From positions 1,279,970 through 1,343,969 of the forward strand of contig NZ_JAGILA010000002.1 in assembly GCF_017874595.1 (NCBI RefSeq): DNA of 64,000 nt. The letters run 5' to 3'. Made by a program: the position numbers and the translations under genes. Below, piece after piece: positions 10,567-19,494 of this stretch (positions within the stretch are counted from its first letter, which is position 1; each line of letters begins with the position of its first letter). The notes below the pieces were generated by a model. That model had not been told where the DNA came from and searched no databases. It saw only the letters and a list, made by a program, of their open reading frames with translations. This DNA comes from Sinorhizobium kostiense (GTDB lineage Bacteria > Pseudomonadota > Alphaproteobacteria > Rhizobiales > Rhizobiaceae).

Positions 10567-11106
10567 ATGCGCCATGTCATTTCCAACGCCTCTGTCCTGA
10601 TACTGGCCGCCTTCCTCGGAGTGGCCGCGATGACTGCCAGCGCTCATGCACAGGCAGCCAAGGGCCCAAGCGGACTGCCCCTCCCCCGCTTCGTCAGCCT
10701 GAAGGCGAAGAGCGTCAACTTGAGAATCGGCCCGAGTCTCGATTATGCGGTAGCCTTCCGATATCTCAAATCCGGCGTGCCCGTCGAGATCATCCAGGAA
10801 TACGATAATTGGCGCCGGATCCGAGATGCGGACGGAACGGAGGGTTGGGTGAACCAGGCGCTGCTTTCGGGCGAGCGCACCGCCGTTGCGGCCCCGTGGA
10901 TGCGGGGCAAAAGTGAGGGGGTATTCGTCAACCTCAGGCGCGACCCGCAGGGCACGGCGCCGATCGTCGCCCGCATGGAGCCCGGTGTGTTCCTGCGGAT
11001 CGGCGAGTGCAACGGCGACTGGTGCCATGCCGAAACCCAAGGCGTCGAGGGCTGGATCGCTCAGAACGAGATCTGGGGCGCCTATCCGGGTGAAGCCTTC
11101 AAGTAA
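10567..11106 (+). CDS. Exported protein with two bacterial SH3 domains
   Basis: Small periplasmic protein of about 179 residues. An N-terminal signal peptide (hydrophobic stretch NASVLILAAFLGVAAM, ending ASAHA-QA) is followed by two SH3b repeats: FVSLKAKSVNLRIGPS..GWVNQALL and GVFVNLRRDPQG..GWIAQNEIWG. Such domains usually bind the cell wall or other envelope partners. The ATG at 10567 was chosen because a GGAAGA element lies about 12 bases upstream; an in-frame ATG at 10555 is possible. The gene faces the PfkB kinase gene convergently across 111 bases. Confidence 0.85.
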   Translation: MRHVISNASVLILAAFLGVAAMTASAHAQAAKGPSGLPLPRFVSLKAKSVNLRIGPSLDYAVAFRYLKSGVPVEIIQEYDNWRRIRDADGTEGWVNQALLSGERTAVAAPWMRGKSEGVFVNLRRDPQGTAPIVARMEPGVFLRIGECNGDWCHAETQGVEGWIAQNEIWGAYPGEAFK

Positions 11107-11217
11107 AACCAGCGGCAGTGGATACTGGCCGATCTGACCTGAGCTGTTATTGTGTCGTGGCAAGGCGCGTCGCGCGCCGCAACATGGAATGCGCGGCGAG
11201 GTGCGAACGCAAATGCA

Positions 11218-12210
11218 TCAGACGAGTGCGGCTCGCCGGGCGGCATCGGCGAGGGACACCAAGGGCCGCGGGCCGATCTGCCCGATCACGATGCCTGCGG
11301 CCAGATTGCCGAGCCGGCTGCAATCTTCGAGCGAACGGCCGTTCGTGTAGCCAAAGAGGAAGCCGGCTGCATAGAGATCGCCGGCCCCCGTTGTATCGAC
11401 GACTTCCTCCACGGCGTTAGCGCGAACGCGAACGCGTTCGTTGCCGCAGAGGACGACGGAACCCTCCTCGCTCAAGGTGACGGCGGCAAGCTTGCAATCC
11501 TTCGCCAGCCTATCCAGGGCGAGATCAAAATCCTCGGTTTCGTAGAGCGCCAGCGCTTCCTGCCGGTTGGCGAAGACAATGTCGACGGTGCCGGAGCGCA
11601 TCAGTTCCAGGAATTCGCCGCGGTAGCGGTGCACGCAGAAACTGTCCGAAAGCGTCATCGCCGTCTCGCGGCCGTGCTCGTGAGCAATGCGCGCCGCCTC
11701 GCGGATCGCGTCTTTGGCGCGCGGCGGATCCCACAGGTATCCCTCGAAGTAAGTCAGCTTCGACTGCGCCACCACGTCGGCTTCGACGTCTTCCGGGCCA
11801 AGCTCCACGCATGCCCCGAGATAGGTGTTCATCGAGCGCTCGCCATCCTCGGTCACGAAGATCATCGAACGCGCGGTCGGCGGCACGCTCGCGAGCGGCT
11901 TTGTCTGGAAATGCACCCCCTGGGCGCGGATATCATGGGTGAAGATTTCGCCTAGCTGGTCGTCGGCGATCTTCCCGAAATAGGCGGCGCGCCCGCCGAG
12001 ACTCGCGACACCCGCCGCCGTGTTGCCGGCACTGCCGCCGGAGGCCTCGACCGCTGGACCCATGCGCGAATAGAGCAGTTCCGCCCTTTCCGAGTCGATG
12101 AGGTTCATCGCGCCCTTGATGATCCCATTCTCCAGGAGAAAGCTGTCGTTGCAGCGCGAGATGATATCGACGATCGCGTTGCCGATCGTCAGGACATCGA
12201 ATCTGGTCAT
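11218..12210 (-). CDS. PfkB-family carbohydrate/nucleoside kinase, adenosine kinase-like
   Basis: Ribokinase-superfamily kinase of 330 residues. The N-terminal PfkB signature has GGSAGNTAAGVASLG near residue 58, and the C-terminal signature DTTGAGDLYAAGFLFGY carries the catalytic Asp and anion hole. The overall pattern (FDVLTIGNAIVDII start, FFVTEDGERSMNTYLGAC) resembles the bacterial adenosine kinases annotated in rhizobia, which would phosphorylate adenosine to AMP. Substrate specificity cannot be proven from motifs. It stands alone between convergent and divergent neighbours. Confidence 0.88.
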   Translation of the reverse strand: MTRFDVLTIGNAIVDIISRCNDSFLLENGIIKGAMNLIDSERAELLYSRMGPAVEASGGSAGNTAAGVASLGGRAAYFGKIADDQLGEIFTHDIRAQGVHFQTKPLASVPPTARSMIFVTEDGERSMNTYLGACVELGPEDVEADVVAQSKLTYFEGYLWDPPRAKDAIREAARIAHEHGRETAMTLSDSFCVHRYRGEFLELMRSGTVDIVFANRQEALALYETEDFDLALDRLAKDCKLAAVTLSEEGSVVLCGNERVRVRANAVEEVVDTTGAGDLYAAGFLFGYTNGRSLEDCSRLGNLAAGIVIGQIGPRPLVSLADAARRAALV

Positions 12211-12297
12211 GAGCCCCCGTCCGGTTTCCAGTATGGCCGGTGACCGTTAATACCGGTTTTGCGACCGTTTGGAAGCCAAAAGACAAAAGCAAGGTAA

Positions 12298-12723
12298 TCA
12301 TTTCGGCAATGCTGCCGCTTCATAGGCGGCTGCGAACTCCGCATTTGGTGGAATCGGTTTGATGATGTCGATCATTACGCCGTTCGGATCGGCCGTGATG
12401 AAGTGGCGCTGGCCGAAGGCCTCGTCGCAGATCGGCTTGAGGATCGGAAGCCCCGCCGACTGCACGTCGGCGTATAGCTGGTCCGGATCCTCGACTTCGA
12501 AATTCAACAGCAGGCCCCGTATGGGCCCTCGATGCGTTTCCGGAACGGTCTCATGGTTGTAATCGAGAATGGCCAGCGTCACATGCTCGTCCTCGGTCGA
12601 TTGGAGGTGCACGTACCAGGTGCTCGTGAAAAGCGGCTCGAAGCGGAAATGCCGAACGTAGAAGTCCGATGTGGCCTGCACGTCACCGGTCATTATGACC
12701 GGGTAATAGCTGGTTGTTTTCAT
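12298..12723 (-). CDS. VOC-family (glyoxalase/bleomycin-resistance fold) protein
   Basis: Protein of 141 residues with the vicinal-oxygen-chelate fold: an N-terminal segment [23 protein letters not shown], a central [17 protein letters not shown], and the C-terminal [15 protein letters not shown] strand. These domains act as dioxygenases, glyoxalases or antibiotic-binding proteins, and the substrate here is unknown. The ATG at 12723 is preceded by AAAGGGA. The gene is divergent from the TetR regulator at 12790, and two operator-like palindromes fill the gap. It is therefore probably the regulator's target, and the pair looks like a small inducible detoxification unit. Confidence 0.85.
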   Translation of the reverse strand: MKTTSYYPVIMTGDVQATSDFYVRHFRFEPLFTSTWYVHLQSTEDEHVTLAILDYNHETVPETHRGPIRGLLLNFEVEDPDQLYADVQSAGLPILKPICDEAFGQRHFITADPNGVMIDIIKPIPPNAEFAAAYEAAALPK

Positions 12724-12746
12724 TCCCTTTACTCCGCCATAAATTA

Positions 12747-12763
12747 ACATACAATCTGTACGT
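12747..12763. promoter_or_regulatory. Putative TetR operator 1
   Basis: ACATACA-ATC-TGTACGT is a 7-bp inverted repeat with one mismatch across a 3-base centre. It is preceded by ATTA, as is operator 2, and its centre lies 26 bp from the centre of operator 2. It sits between the divergent VOC and TetR genes. Confidence 0.7.
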
Positions 12764-12772
12764 AGGTAATTA

Positions 12773-12789
12773 ACATACAGGGTGTATGT
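12773..12789. promoter_or_regulatory. Putative TetR operator 2
   Basis: ACATACA-GGG-TGTATGT is a perfect 7-bp inverted repeat around three bases. It ends directly at the ATG (12790) of the TetR-family gene. Together with operator 1 it would allow autorepression and control of the divergent VOC gene. Confidence 0.75.
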
Positions 12790-13380
12790 ATGCAACAGAA
12801 ACATCGGCGTTCGAACCGCGAGCGCTCCGACACGACCCGGACCGCGATTCTCGATGCCGCACGTGCCCTGTTCATCGAGAGCGGCTATGCGGAAACGCCA
12901 ACGCCGGAGATCGTCGCCGCCGCGGGGCTGACCCGCGGGGCGCTCTACCATCACTTTCAAGACAAGAAGGCGCTATTTCGGGCGTTGATCGAACGGGAGG
13001 CGCGCGAGGTCGCAAGCTCGATCGAGCGGTCGACGGTCGAAGGCCTTCCGCCGCGGGAGGCGCTGCTCGCCGGTGCCGCCGCCTATTTCGACGCCATGGC
13101 AGTCCCCGGGCGGGTGCGCCTGCTGCTGCTCGACGGCCCTGCAGTCCTGGGCGTCGGCGAAATGGCGACGATCGATGCTGCGCACGGAGGCAGGACACTG
13201 GAGGAGGGCCTGGTCGCCGCCATGGCGCCGCAAGGTTTGGAGAAGAAAGCCATCAAGGCGATGGCGTTTCTGCTCTCGGCGGCTTTCGACCGGGCCGCGC
13301 TCGAGATCGATGCCGGTGCCGCGCGGGCCGACTATGCCTATGCGATTGACAGGCTGATCGATCGCCTGATCGCTCCATGA
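12790..13380 (+). CDS. TetR-family transcriptional regulator
   Basis: Repressor-type regulator of 196 residues. The N-terminal TetR DNA-binding domain spans about residues 15-62: [18 protein letters not shown], then helix-turn-helix [19 protein letters not shown] and the [11 protein letters not shown] extension. The C-terminal ligand domain is not assignable to a ligand class. The ATG at 12790 abuts the operator palindrome, leaving no room for a normal ribosome-binding site; a second ATG at 12786 is in another frame. It probably represses itself and the divergent VOC gene. Confidence 0.92.
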   Translation: MQQKHRRSNRERSDTTRTAILDAARALFIESGYAETPTPEIVAAAGLTRGALYHHFQDKKALFRALIEREAREVASSIERSTVEGLPPREALLAGAAAYFDAMAVPGRVRLLLLDGPAVLGVGEMATIDAAHGGRTLEEGLVAAMAPQGLEKKAIKAMAFLLSAAFDRAALEIDAGAARADYAYAIDRLIDRLIAP

Positions 13381-13400
13381 GTTCCGCTCTGCGCCGGCCA

Positions 13401-13503
13401 TTACAGCGCCGTCAGCCCTTCAGGACGCACAAAGGACGCTGTAAGTCCTTGAATATACGCATCGGGCTTCCCGAAAATCGGTTCCGAATTTCGGGCCGAT
13501 GCG
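13401..13503. repeat. RIME-like element, full copy A
   Basis: A two-hairpin element of 103 bp. Hairpin one has TTACAGCG (13401-13408) pairing with CGCTGTAA (13437-13444). Hairpin two has CGCATCGG (13458-13465) pairing with CCGATGCG (13496-13503), with an inner CCCGAAA/TTTCGGG. The same architecture and much of the sequence recur at 55752-55856. It fits the rhizobial intergenic mosaic elements, which are about 108 bp with two large palindromes. It lies between the TetR gene and the 3' end of nth. Confidence 0.8.
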
Positions 13504-14274
13504 CTAGCCGGGGACGGGAATGACTTGCGGCGGCAATTCGACGAGCGGAGCGGGGATATCGCAGGTCTTCTCGGGCGACTTGCACAGGTCGGCGATGACG
13601 CAGCGCTCGCATTCCGGCCGTCGTGCCTTGCAGACATAGCGGCCATGCAGGATCAGCCAATGATGCGCATGGAAGAGATATTTCTCGGGGATGACGCGAA
13701 GGAGATGCAGCTCGACCTCATCCGGCGTCTTTCCGGGCGCAAGCCGGATGCGGTTGGCGATCCGGAAGATGTGCGTGTCGACAGCGATCGCCGCCTGGCC
13801 GAAGGCCATCTGCAAGACGACATTGGCGGTCTTGCGACCGACGCCCGGTAGCGTGATCAATTCCTCGCGCGTGCGCGGCACCTCACCGCCGAAGTCGGCG
13901 ATCAGCTTTTCGCTGAGCGCAATGACGTTCTTCGCCTTGTTGCGGTAGAGGCCGATCGTCTTGATGTAGTCGCGAAGCCGCTCCTCGCCGAGCGCCAGCA
14001 TTTTTTCCGGCGTGTCGGCGACGGCGAAGAGCGGCCGGGTCGCCTTGTTGACGCCGGCATCGGTGGCCTGCGCCGAAAGCGCAACCGCGACCACGAGCGT
14101 GAAGGGATTGACGTGCTCGAGTTCGCCCTTCGGTTCAGGGCGCTGCACCGAAAAGCGGCGGAAGATCTCCTCGACCTCGGCGACCTTGTAGGCGCTGCGC
14201 TGTCGCGTGCTTGCGCGGCGGGCGGGGGCTGCCTTCGACCTGCGAGATGGTGACGGTGATTTGACGTTTTTCAT
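13504..14274 (-). CDS. nth: Endonuclease III (DNA glycosylase/AP lyase)
   Basis: Base-excision repair enzyme of 256 residues that removes oxidised pyrimidines. The helix-hairpin-helix reads LPGVGRKTANVV with the catalytic Lys, and the conserved Asp is in VDTHIFRIANR. The C-terminal 4Fe-4S cluster ligands are present as C-x6-C-x2-C-x5-C (CKARRPECERCVIADLC). A basic, Arg/Lys/Ala-rich N-terminal extension of about 30 residues precedes the core. The start at 14274 is only 22 bases from the divergent DUF2244 start, so the two promoters must overlap. The stop abuts RIME copy A. Confidence 0.96.
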   Translation of the reverse strand: MKNVKSPSPSRRSKAAPARRASTRQRSAYKVAEVEEIFRRFSVQRPEPKGELEHVNPFTLVVAVALSAQATDAGVNKATRPLFAVADTPEKMLALGEERLRDYIKTIGLYRNKAKNVIALSEKLIADFGGEVPRTREELITLPGVGRKTANVVLQMAFGQAAIAVDTHIFRIANRIRLAPGKTPDEVELHLLRVIPEKYLFHAHHWLILHGRYVCKARRPECERCVIADLCKSPEKTCDIPAPLVELPPQVIPVPG

Positions 14275-14296
14275 GTGGCATCTATAGTCATTGCTT

Positions 14297-14794
14297 ATGA
14301 TCGAAGGCAACGCTGCGCCACATGTCAACGACCAGCCGATCTTCGCCGCCGAGCTCACGCCTTACCGCTCCCTCGGTCGCAGAGGCTTCAAAATCCTCCT
14401 TATGATCGCCGGCGCGATGAGCCTGGTGCACATCCTCGTCTTTCTCGTCATCGGCGCATGGCCGATCGTCTTCTTCTTCGGGCTGGATTTCGTGCTGCTC
14501 TTCGGTGCCTTCTGGCTCAACTATCACGCGGGTCGCGCCCGCGAGGAGGTCAGCGTTTCGCGCACCGACGTTTCCGTGAAGAAGTTCGCCCCGTCAGGAC
14601 GGGTGACGGAGCATCGCTTCAACACCTTCTGGACGCGCTTCAGCATCAAGCGCCATCAAGAGGTCGGCATAATCTCCATGATGATCAGCGGCGGCGGCCG
14701 ACAGACCGACATCGGCTCCTTCCTCAACCCCGACGACCGCGAAAGCTTTGCCGCCGCCTTCGCCCGCGCACTGGCGGCGGCCAGGTCGCGCTGA
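14297..14794 (+). CDS. DUF2244 family membrane protein
   Basis: Protein of 165 residues with the features of DUF2244. A short N-terminal part (FAAELTPYRSLGRRGF) is followed by two adjacent transmembrane helices at about residues 30-75, and then a soluble domain with VSVSRTDVSVKKFAPSGRVTEHRFNTFW-like strands and a conserved LNPDDRESFAAAFARAL end. The function of the family is not established. The ATG at 14297 is preferred to a TTG two codons upstream. It is divergent from nth. Confidence 0.85.
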   Translation: MIEGNAAPHVNDQPIFAAELTPYRSLGRRGFKILLMIAGAMSLVHILVFLVIGAWPIVFFFGLDFVLLFGAFWLNYHAGRAREEVSVSRTDVSVKKFAPSGRVTEHRFNTFWTRFSIKRHQEVGIISMMISGGGRQTDIGSFLNPDDRESFAAAFARALAAARSR

Positions 14795-14967
14795 TCGCGG
14801 TCATCACACTGAACAGGAATCGGGTGGTCATTCGCTCTCCCCAGTGGTTAGCTGAGGCATGCCAGCGCGGGACCGGACCCGCATCCGGCGCTGACTTCTT
14901 AGAACCGATCACGTTTATGATTCTAGGTCGATCGGACCTGAAATCATCATCGTCCAGGAGATGAGCC

Positions 14968-15840
14968 ATGAACGTCGCCACATCCATTCCGACCGACATC
15001 ACCCCGGACGGCACCGACTACGAAACGGTCAGGAGCGTGATCGAGATGCTCACGGAGGACTATCGCGATCAGCCGTCGCTCGAGGCGATCGCCCGCCGCC
15101 TTGGCCAGTCGCCGACCCAATTGCAGAAGGTCTTCACTCGCTGGGCGGGGCTCTCGCCCAAAGCCTTTCTGCAGGCGGTGACGCTCGACCACGCCAAGCG
15201 ACTGCTGCGAGAGCAGGACATGCCGCTGCTCGAAACGAGCATCGAGGTCGGCCTCTCCGGTCCGGGACGGCTTCACGATCTTTTCGTTACCCATGAAGCC
15301 ATGTCGCCGGGCGAATGGAAGGCGCGCGGCACCGGCCTCACCATCCGCTACGGCTATCATCCCTCGCCCTTCGGAACGGCGCTGGTGATGGTCACCGAAC
15401 GCGGCCTTGCCGGCCTCGCCTTTGCCGACCCCGGCGAGGAGCGCGCAAGTTTCGATGACATGGCGTGGCGCTGGCCGAATGCCGCTTATGTCGAAGACAG
15501 TGCCGCGACGGCCCGCTACGCCGCGCGCATCTTCGACCCGGACCGGTGGTGCGCCGAGGAGCCACTGCGGATATTCTTGATTGGCTCCGATTTCCAGGTG
15601 AGGGTCTGGCAGGCGCTGTTGAAGGTGCCGTTCGGCAAGGCCACCACCTATTCGAACATCGCCGAGGAGATCGGCCAGCCCGCGGCATCTCGCGCCGTCG
15701 GCGCGGCCATCGGCCGCAACCCGATCTCCTTCGTCGTGCCCTGCCACCGCGCCCTGGGCAAAGGCGGCGAACTCACCGGCTACCATTGGGGATTGACGCG
15801 AAAGCGCGCGATTCTTGGATGGGAAGCGGGAAAGGTGTGA
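14968..15840 (+). CDS. Ada-like protein: AraC-type helix-turn-helix fused to O6-methylguanine-DNA methyltransferase
   Basis: Protein of 290 residues joining an AraC-type DNA-binding domain (about residues 25-110; PSLEAIARRLGQSPTQLQKVF then SIEVGLSGPGRLHDLFV) to a suicide alkyltransferase domain. The active-site Cys is in the PCHRALG motif near residue 257, following VGAAIGRNPISFVV, and the TTYSNIAEEIG helix-turn-helix precedes it. It directly reverses O6-alkylguanine damage. The N-terminal zinc/phosphotriester domain of E. coli Ada, which senses methylation, is absent, so classical Ada self-activation cannot occur. A CCAGGAG element precedes the start. Confidence 0.9.
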   Translation: MNVATSIPTDITPDGTDYETVRSVIEMLTEDYRDQPSLEAIARRLGQSPTQLQKVFTRWAGLSPKAFLQAVTLDHAKRLLREQDMPLLETSIEVGLSGPGRLHDLFVTHEAMSPGEWKARGTGLTIRYGYHPSPFGTALVMVTERGLAGLAFADPGEERASFDDMAWRWPNAAYVEDSAATARYAARIFDPDRWCAEEPLRIFLIGSDFQVRVWQALLKVPFGKATTYSNIAEEIGQPAASRAVGAAIGRNPISFVVPCHRALGKGGELTGYHWGLTRKRAILGWEAGKV

Positions 15841-15892
15841 GCTTGAGAAAGGGGCCGCCCCCGCGGACTTGCCCCACATCCCCCTGCCGCGA

Positions 15893-15965
15893 CCTTCTCC
15901 CCGCCGCGGGGAGAAGGGACTTGCCGCAGCGTTTCGGTCCCCTCTCCCCGCCTGCGGGGAGAGGG
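15893..15965. repeat. Paired CTTCTCCCCGC/GCGGGGAGAAGG palindromes
   Basis: Two GC-rich hairpins lie side by side between convergent genes. One at 15893-15917 reads CCTTCTCCCCGC..GCGGGGAGAAGG. The other at 15939-15965 reads CCCTCTCCCCGC..GCGGGGAGAGGG. The same family occurs downstream of dnaJ and at 30807. It may help stop transcription from both sides, but it is primarily a dispersed repeat. Confidence 0.75.
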
Positions 15966-16013
15966 CTAGGGTGAGAGGCAAATCGCCACCAAATCACCCC
16001 TTAATGCAGGGTA

Positions 16014-16649
16014 TCAGTGCGCCCCCGACATGTCGCCGAGAACTTCCTTCGAAGCGACCGTGGAATCCGCCTTCAGCTTGTAGACCATCGGCACGCCGGT
16101 CGCGAGATTGAGGTTCAGCACCTGTTCCTTGGTAAGACGGTCGAGCACCATGACGAGCGAGCGCAGCGAGTTGCCATGGGCGGCAACCAGCACCTTCTCA
16201 CCGGAAAGCACCCGCGGCAGGATATCGGTGAGGTAATAGGGCCAGACCCGAGCGCCGGTGTCGCGCAGGCTCTCGCCGCCGGGCGGCGGCACGTCGTAGG
16301 ACCGGCGCCAGATGTGGACCTGCTCCTCGCCCCATTTCTTGCGGGCATCGTCCTTGTTGAGCCCCGAAAGTTCACCGTAATCGCGCTCGTTCAGCGCCTG
16401 GTCACGGATGGTCTTAAGCGAGGATTGCCCGACGGCATCAAGCACGATCTCGCAGGTGCGCTGGGCGCGCACGAGCGCGGAGGTAAAGGCGATGTCGAAC
16501 TTGATGCCGTAGTCGGCGAGCGCCTTGCCGCCGGCCTTCGCCTCCTCGACGCCGAGTTCGGTCAGGTCCGGGTCGCGCCAGCCGGTGAACAGGTTCTTCA
16601 GGTTCCAGTCGCTCTGGCCGTGCCGGACGAGGACGAGTGTGCCGCTCAT
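16014..16649 (-). CDS. gpmA: 2,3-bisphosphoglycerate-dependent phosphoglycerate mutase
   Basis: Glycolytic enzyme of 211 residues interconverting 3- and 2-phosphoglycerate. The phosphohistidine motif [18 protein letters not shown] is at the N-terminus (catalytic His10), the second His is in [11 protein letters not shown], and [11 protein letters not shown] carries the catalytic Glu. The length is the short form typical of alphaproteobacteria. AGAGGA lies 8 bases before the ATG at 16649. It follows dapB with a 28-base gap and is probably the last gene of the ABC exporter-dapB-gpmA operon. Confidence 0.97.
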   Translation of the reverse strand: MSGTLVLVRHGQSDWNLKNLFTGWRDPDLTELGVEEAKAGGKALADYGIKFDIAFTSALVRAQRTCEIVLDAVGQSSLKTIRDQALNERDYGELSGLNKDDARKKWGEEQVHIWRRSYDVPPPGGESLRDTGARVWPYYLTDILPRVLSGEKVLVAAHGNSLRSLVMVLDRLTKEQVLNLNLATGVPMVYKLKADSTVASKEVLGDMSGAH

Positions 16650-16677
16650 TGTCGATTTCCTCTAGTAGATGTTGACG

Positions 16678-17496
16678 TCAGTTGAGCCCGAGAACGTCGA
16701 GCATGGAATAGAGACCGGGTTTCTGACCGCGACCCCAGAGCGCTGCCGTGACGGCGCCGCGCGCGAAGATCGAGCGATCCGTGGCGCTATGCGAAAGCGT
16801 CACCATCTCGCCCTCACCGGCAAGCATAACGGAGTGTTCGCCGATGACGGAGCCGCCGCGCAAGGTGGCAAAGCCGATCGTGCCCTGTTGCCGGGCCCCG
16901 GTGTGACCGTCACGCACGCGAACGGAGTGGTTCTCAAGGTCGATGCCGCGCCCCTTCGCTGCCGCCTCGCCCAACAGAAGAGCGGTGCCGGAGGGGGCGT
17001 CGACCTTATGTTTGTGGTGCATTTCGAGAATCTCGATGTCCCACTGGGCAGCGGGAAGCGCGCGCGCCGCTTTTTCCGCCAGCACGCCGAGCAGGTTGAC
17101 GCCGAGGCTCATATTGCCGGACTTGACGATGCGGGCATGGCGGGCGGCGGCGAGGATCTTCGCCTCATCCTCCGCCGACCATCCGGTCGTGCCGATGACG
17201 TGGACGATTCGTGCTTGCGCGGCGAGCCCGGCGAATTCGACCGAGCTTGCCGGAGACGTGAAATCGAGCACCCCGTCGGCATGCAGGAAGGCCTCCAGCG
17301 GCTCATCGGTCACGGGAACGCCGATCGATCCAAGACCGGCGAGTTCGCCGGCATCTCGCCCGATATAGGGCGAGCCCGGCCGTCCGATCGCCGCGTGAAG
17401 CCGCACGCCATCCATGGCATGGACGGCCCGGATCAGCGTCTGGCCCATTCGGCCGCCCGCGCCGACGACCACGAGCTTCATCTCCGTTTCGCCCAT
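16678..17496 (-). CDS. dapB: 4-hydroxy-tetrahydrodipicolinate reductase
   Basis: Cytosolic enzyme of 272 residues in the diaminopimelate/lysine pathway, reducing hydroxy-tetrahydrodipicolinate with NAD(P)H. The cofactor motif [15 protein letters not shown] is at the N-terminus, and the active-site segment [16 protein letters not shown], with its paired His and Lys, is near residue 155. GAGGGA lies 6 bases before the ATG at 17496; a second ATG five codons later lacks spacing for a ribosome site. It is 16 bases downstream of the ABC exporter gene. Confidence 0.97.
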   Translation of the reverse strand: MGETEMKLVVVGAGGRMGQTLIRAVHAMDGVRLHAAIGRPGSPYIGRDAGELAGLGSIGVPVTDEPLEAFLHADGVLDFTSPASSVEFAGLAAQARIVHVIGTTGWSAEDEAKILAAARHARIVKSGNMSLGVNLLGVLAEKAARALPAAQWDIEILEMHHKHKVDAPSGTALLLGEAAAKGRGIDLENHSVRVRDGHTGARQQGTIGFATLRGGSVIGEHSVMLAGEGEMVTLSHSATDRSIFARGAVTAALWGRGQKPGLYSMLDVLGLN

Positions 17497-17512
17497 CGAA
17501 ATTCCCTCGTTC

Positions 17513-19318
17513 TTACAGGATTTCGGCCCCGGCGCTCACATCCGGGCCGTGGCCTTGCAGATTGTGCAGGCGAGCGTAGAGCCCGTCCGCACGGCGTGCA
17601 AGCTCCTCATGCGTGCCTTCCTCCACCACCCGGCCATCCTTCATCACGAGGATCTTGTCGGCGTTGACGATGGTGGAGAGGCGGTGAGCGATGACGATGA
17701 CGGTACGGCCGCTCATCGCCCGGTCTAGCGCCTTCTGGACCGCGGCTTCCGATTCGGTGTCGAGCGCCGAGGTGGCTTCGTCGAGGAGAAGGATGGGCGC
17801 ATTGCGCACGAGCGCGCGGGCGATCGAAAGGCGCTGGCGTTGACCGCCTGAGAGCGTCACGCCATGCTCGCCGACCGGCGTGTCATAGCCCTGCGGCTGG
17901 GCCAGTATGAATTCATGCGCATAGGCAAGCCGCGCCGCTTCCTCGATTTCCGCGTCCGTGGCGTCGGGTCGGCCGTAGCGGATATTGTCGCGGATCGAGC
18001 CCTCGAAGAGATATGGCTGCTGCGAGACATAGGCGAGCCCGTTGCGCAGAGACTGCTTGGTGACGGTGGCGATGTCCTGGCCGTCGATGAGGATCTGACC
18101 CGACTTAGGATCGTAGAAGCGCGGAATGAGACTGATGATGGTCGATTTTCCGGCGCCCGAGGGGCCGACGAGCGCGGTCGTCTTGCCGCCCTCGGCACGG
18201 AAGCTGACGCCTTTCAGGATCTCGTCACCACTGCCGTAGGCGAAACGGACTTCGCGCAGCTCGACTGTCGCTTCGTGAATCGTCAGTTCAGTCGCATCCG
18301 GTCGATCGCGCTGGTGCGGCACCGTATCGAGAATCTCGTAGATCATTCGGGCGTTGACGGCGGCGCGCTCCAGAGAGACCTGCAGACGCGCCAGGCGCCG
18401 TGCCGGATCATAGGCCATCAGCAGCGCGGCAACGAAGGCGAAGAAGGCGCCCGGTGGTATGTTGCTGTAGATCGTGCGAAAGGCGGCATAGGCAAGCACG
18501 CTCGAGATCGCCAATCCCGCGAAGGTTTCGGTCATCGGCGCCGTGCGCTCGCTCAATCGCGCGATGCGATTGGCGCGGTTCTCGGCCCGGTCGATGATCG
18601 CCTCGACCTTGCGGCGCAACTCGTGTTCCATCGTGAAAGCCTTGACGATGGAAATGCCCTGGATGGTTTCCTGCATCGCGCCGAGAACGCGGCTGTTGAC
18701 TTCGACGGCCTCGCGCGTCGCCGCGCGCAGCCGCTTGGACACATATCTGAGGCCGAGAAGCAAAGGCGGCGCAACGAAGAATACGAGGAGCGAAAGCAGC
18801 CAGTCCTTGCTGAACATGACGCCGATGAGACCGATCAAGGTCAGAAGATCGCGCGCGATCGACGTCACCGTCATGTTGAGCACGTCACGGATGCCGCTGA
18901 CGTTCTGGCTGATCTTCGCGGAGAACTGCGCCGAGCGGTGGTCCTGGAAATAGCCGACGCTGAGCGCCATCAGGTGCGCATAAAGCCGCCGCTGATAGCG
19001 CGCGACGATATTGTTGCCGATCTTCGACAGCGCCACGGCCTGGCCGTAGGTGGCGAGGCCGCGCAGCAGGAACGCGAAGAAGATGGCGCCGCAGATCAAG
19101 AGGACGATGTCGGCGCGCTTGTTGGCGAAGGCCTCGTTGACCACGGTCTCCATGATCCAGGCGGTAAAACCGGTCGTTGTCGCCACCACCACCAGGCAGC
19201 CAATGGCAAAGGCATAGCCGCCAATATGGTCGCGTCCGTTCTCGGCAATGATGCGCCTGAGGATTCCGCTGATCGTCTCGGAGTCGACTTGGCGGTCTTT
19301 TCTGTTCCCGGCTTTCAA
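17513..19318 (-). CDS. ABC exporter, fused permease and ATPase (MsbA-like)
   Basis: Half-transporter of 601 residues with an N-terminal six-helix ABC_membrane domain (about residues 30-310) and a C-terminal ATPase. Walker A is GPSGAGKST, the Q-loop is [10 protein letters not shown], the signature is [15 protein letters not shown], Walker B is [12 protein letters not shown], and the H-loop is IAHRLST. It would act as a homodimer exporting lipid-linked or hydrophobic substrates; MsbA-like lipid export is a family guess. The start is a TTG at 19318, as no ATG is in frame until residue 57. A half RIME element lies in the 176-base gap between glk and this gene. Confidence 0.92.
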   Translation of the reverse strand: MKAGNRKDRQVDSETISGILRRIIAENGRDHIGGYAFAIGCLVVVATTTGFTAWIMETVVNEAFANKRADIVLLICGAIFFAFLLRGLATYGQAVALSKIGNNIVARYQRRLYAHLMALSVGYFQDHRSAQFSAKISQNVSGIRDVLNMTVTSIARDLLTLIGLIGVMFSKDWLLSLLVFFVAPPLLLGLRYVSKRLRAATREAVEVNSRVLGAMQETIQGISIVKAFTMEHELRRKVEAIIDRAENRANRIARLSERTAPMTETFAGLAISSVLAYAAFRTIYSNIPPGAFFAFVAALLMAYDPARRLARLQVSLERAAVNARMIYEILDTVPHQRDRPDATELTIHEATVELREVRFAYGSGDEILKGVSFRAEGGKTTALVGPSGAGKSTIISLIPRFYDPKSGQILIDGQDIATVTKQSLRNGLAYVSQQPYLFEGSIRDNIRYGRPDATDAEIEEAARLAYAHEFILAQPQGYDTPVGEHGVTLSGGQRQRLSIARALVRNAPILLLDEATSALDTESEAAVQKALDRAMSGRTVIVIAHRLSTIVNADKILVMKDGRVVEEGTHEELARRADGLYARLHNLQGHGPDVSAGAEIL

Positions 19319-19362
19319 CAGGCCCGTCTTCCCTAACGCATGTTTCCGCAGCCGCTCAAGTG

Positions 19363-19410
19363 CTGCAGCGATCTTTGCGCGTCCGATGAAACGCGCGGCG
19401 CCACCTGCAG
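19363..19410. repeat. RIME-like half element (copy B)
   Basis: A single palindrome CTGCAGCGATCTTTGCGCG..CGCGCGGCG..CTGCAG corresponds to the reverse complement of hairpin one of the full element at 55752. The second hairpin is missing. It sits between glk and the ABC exporter gene, within the likely leader of the latter. Confidence 0.7.
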
Positions 19411-19494
19411 TGGCTGCCGCACGCCGGCGCCACGTGTCGGGGGCTCTATAGTGGTTTGGAGTCGCTTTGGCGAGTCTTTGCCCCGGTCAACGCG

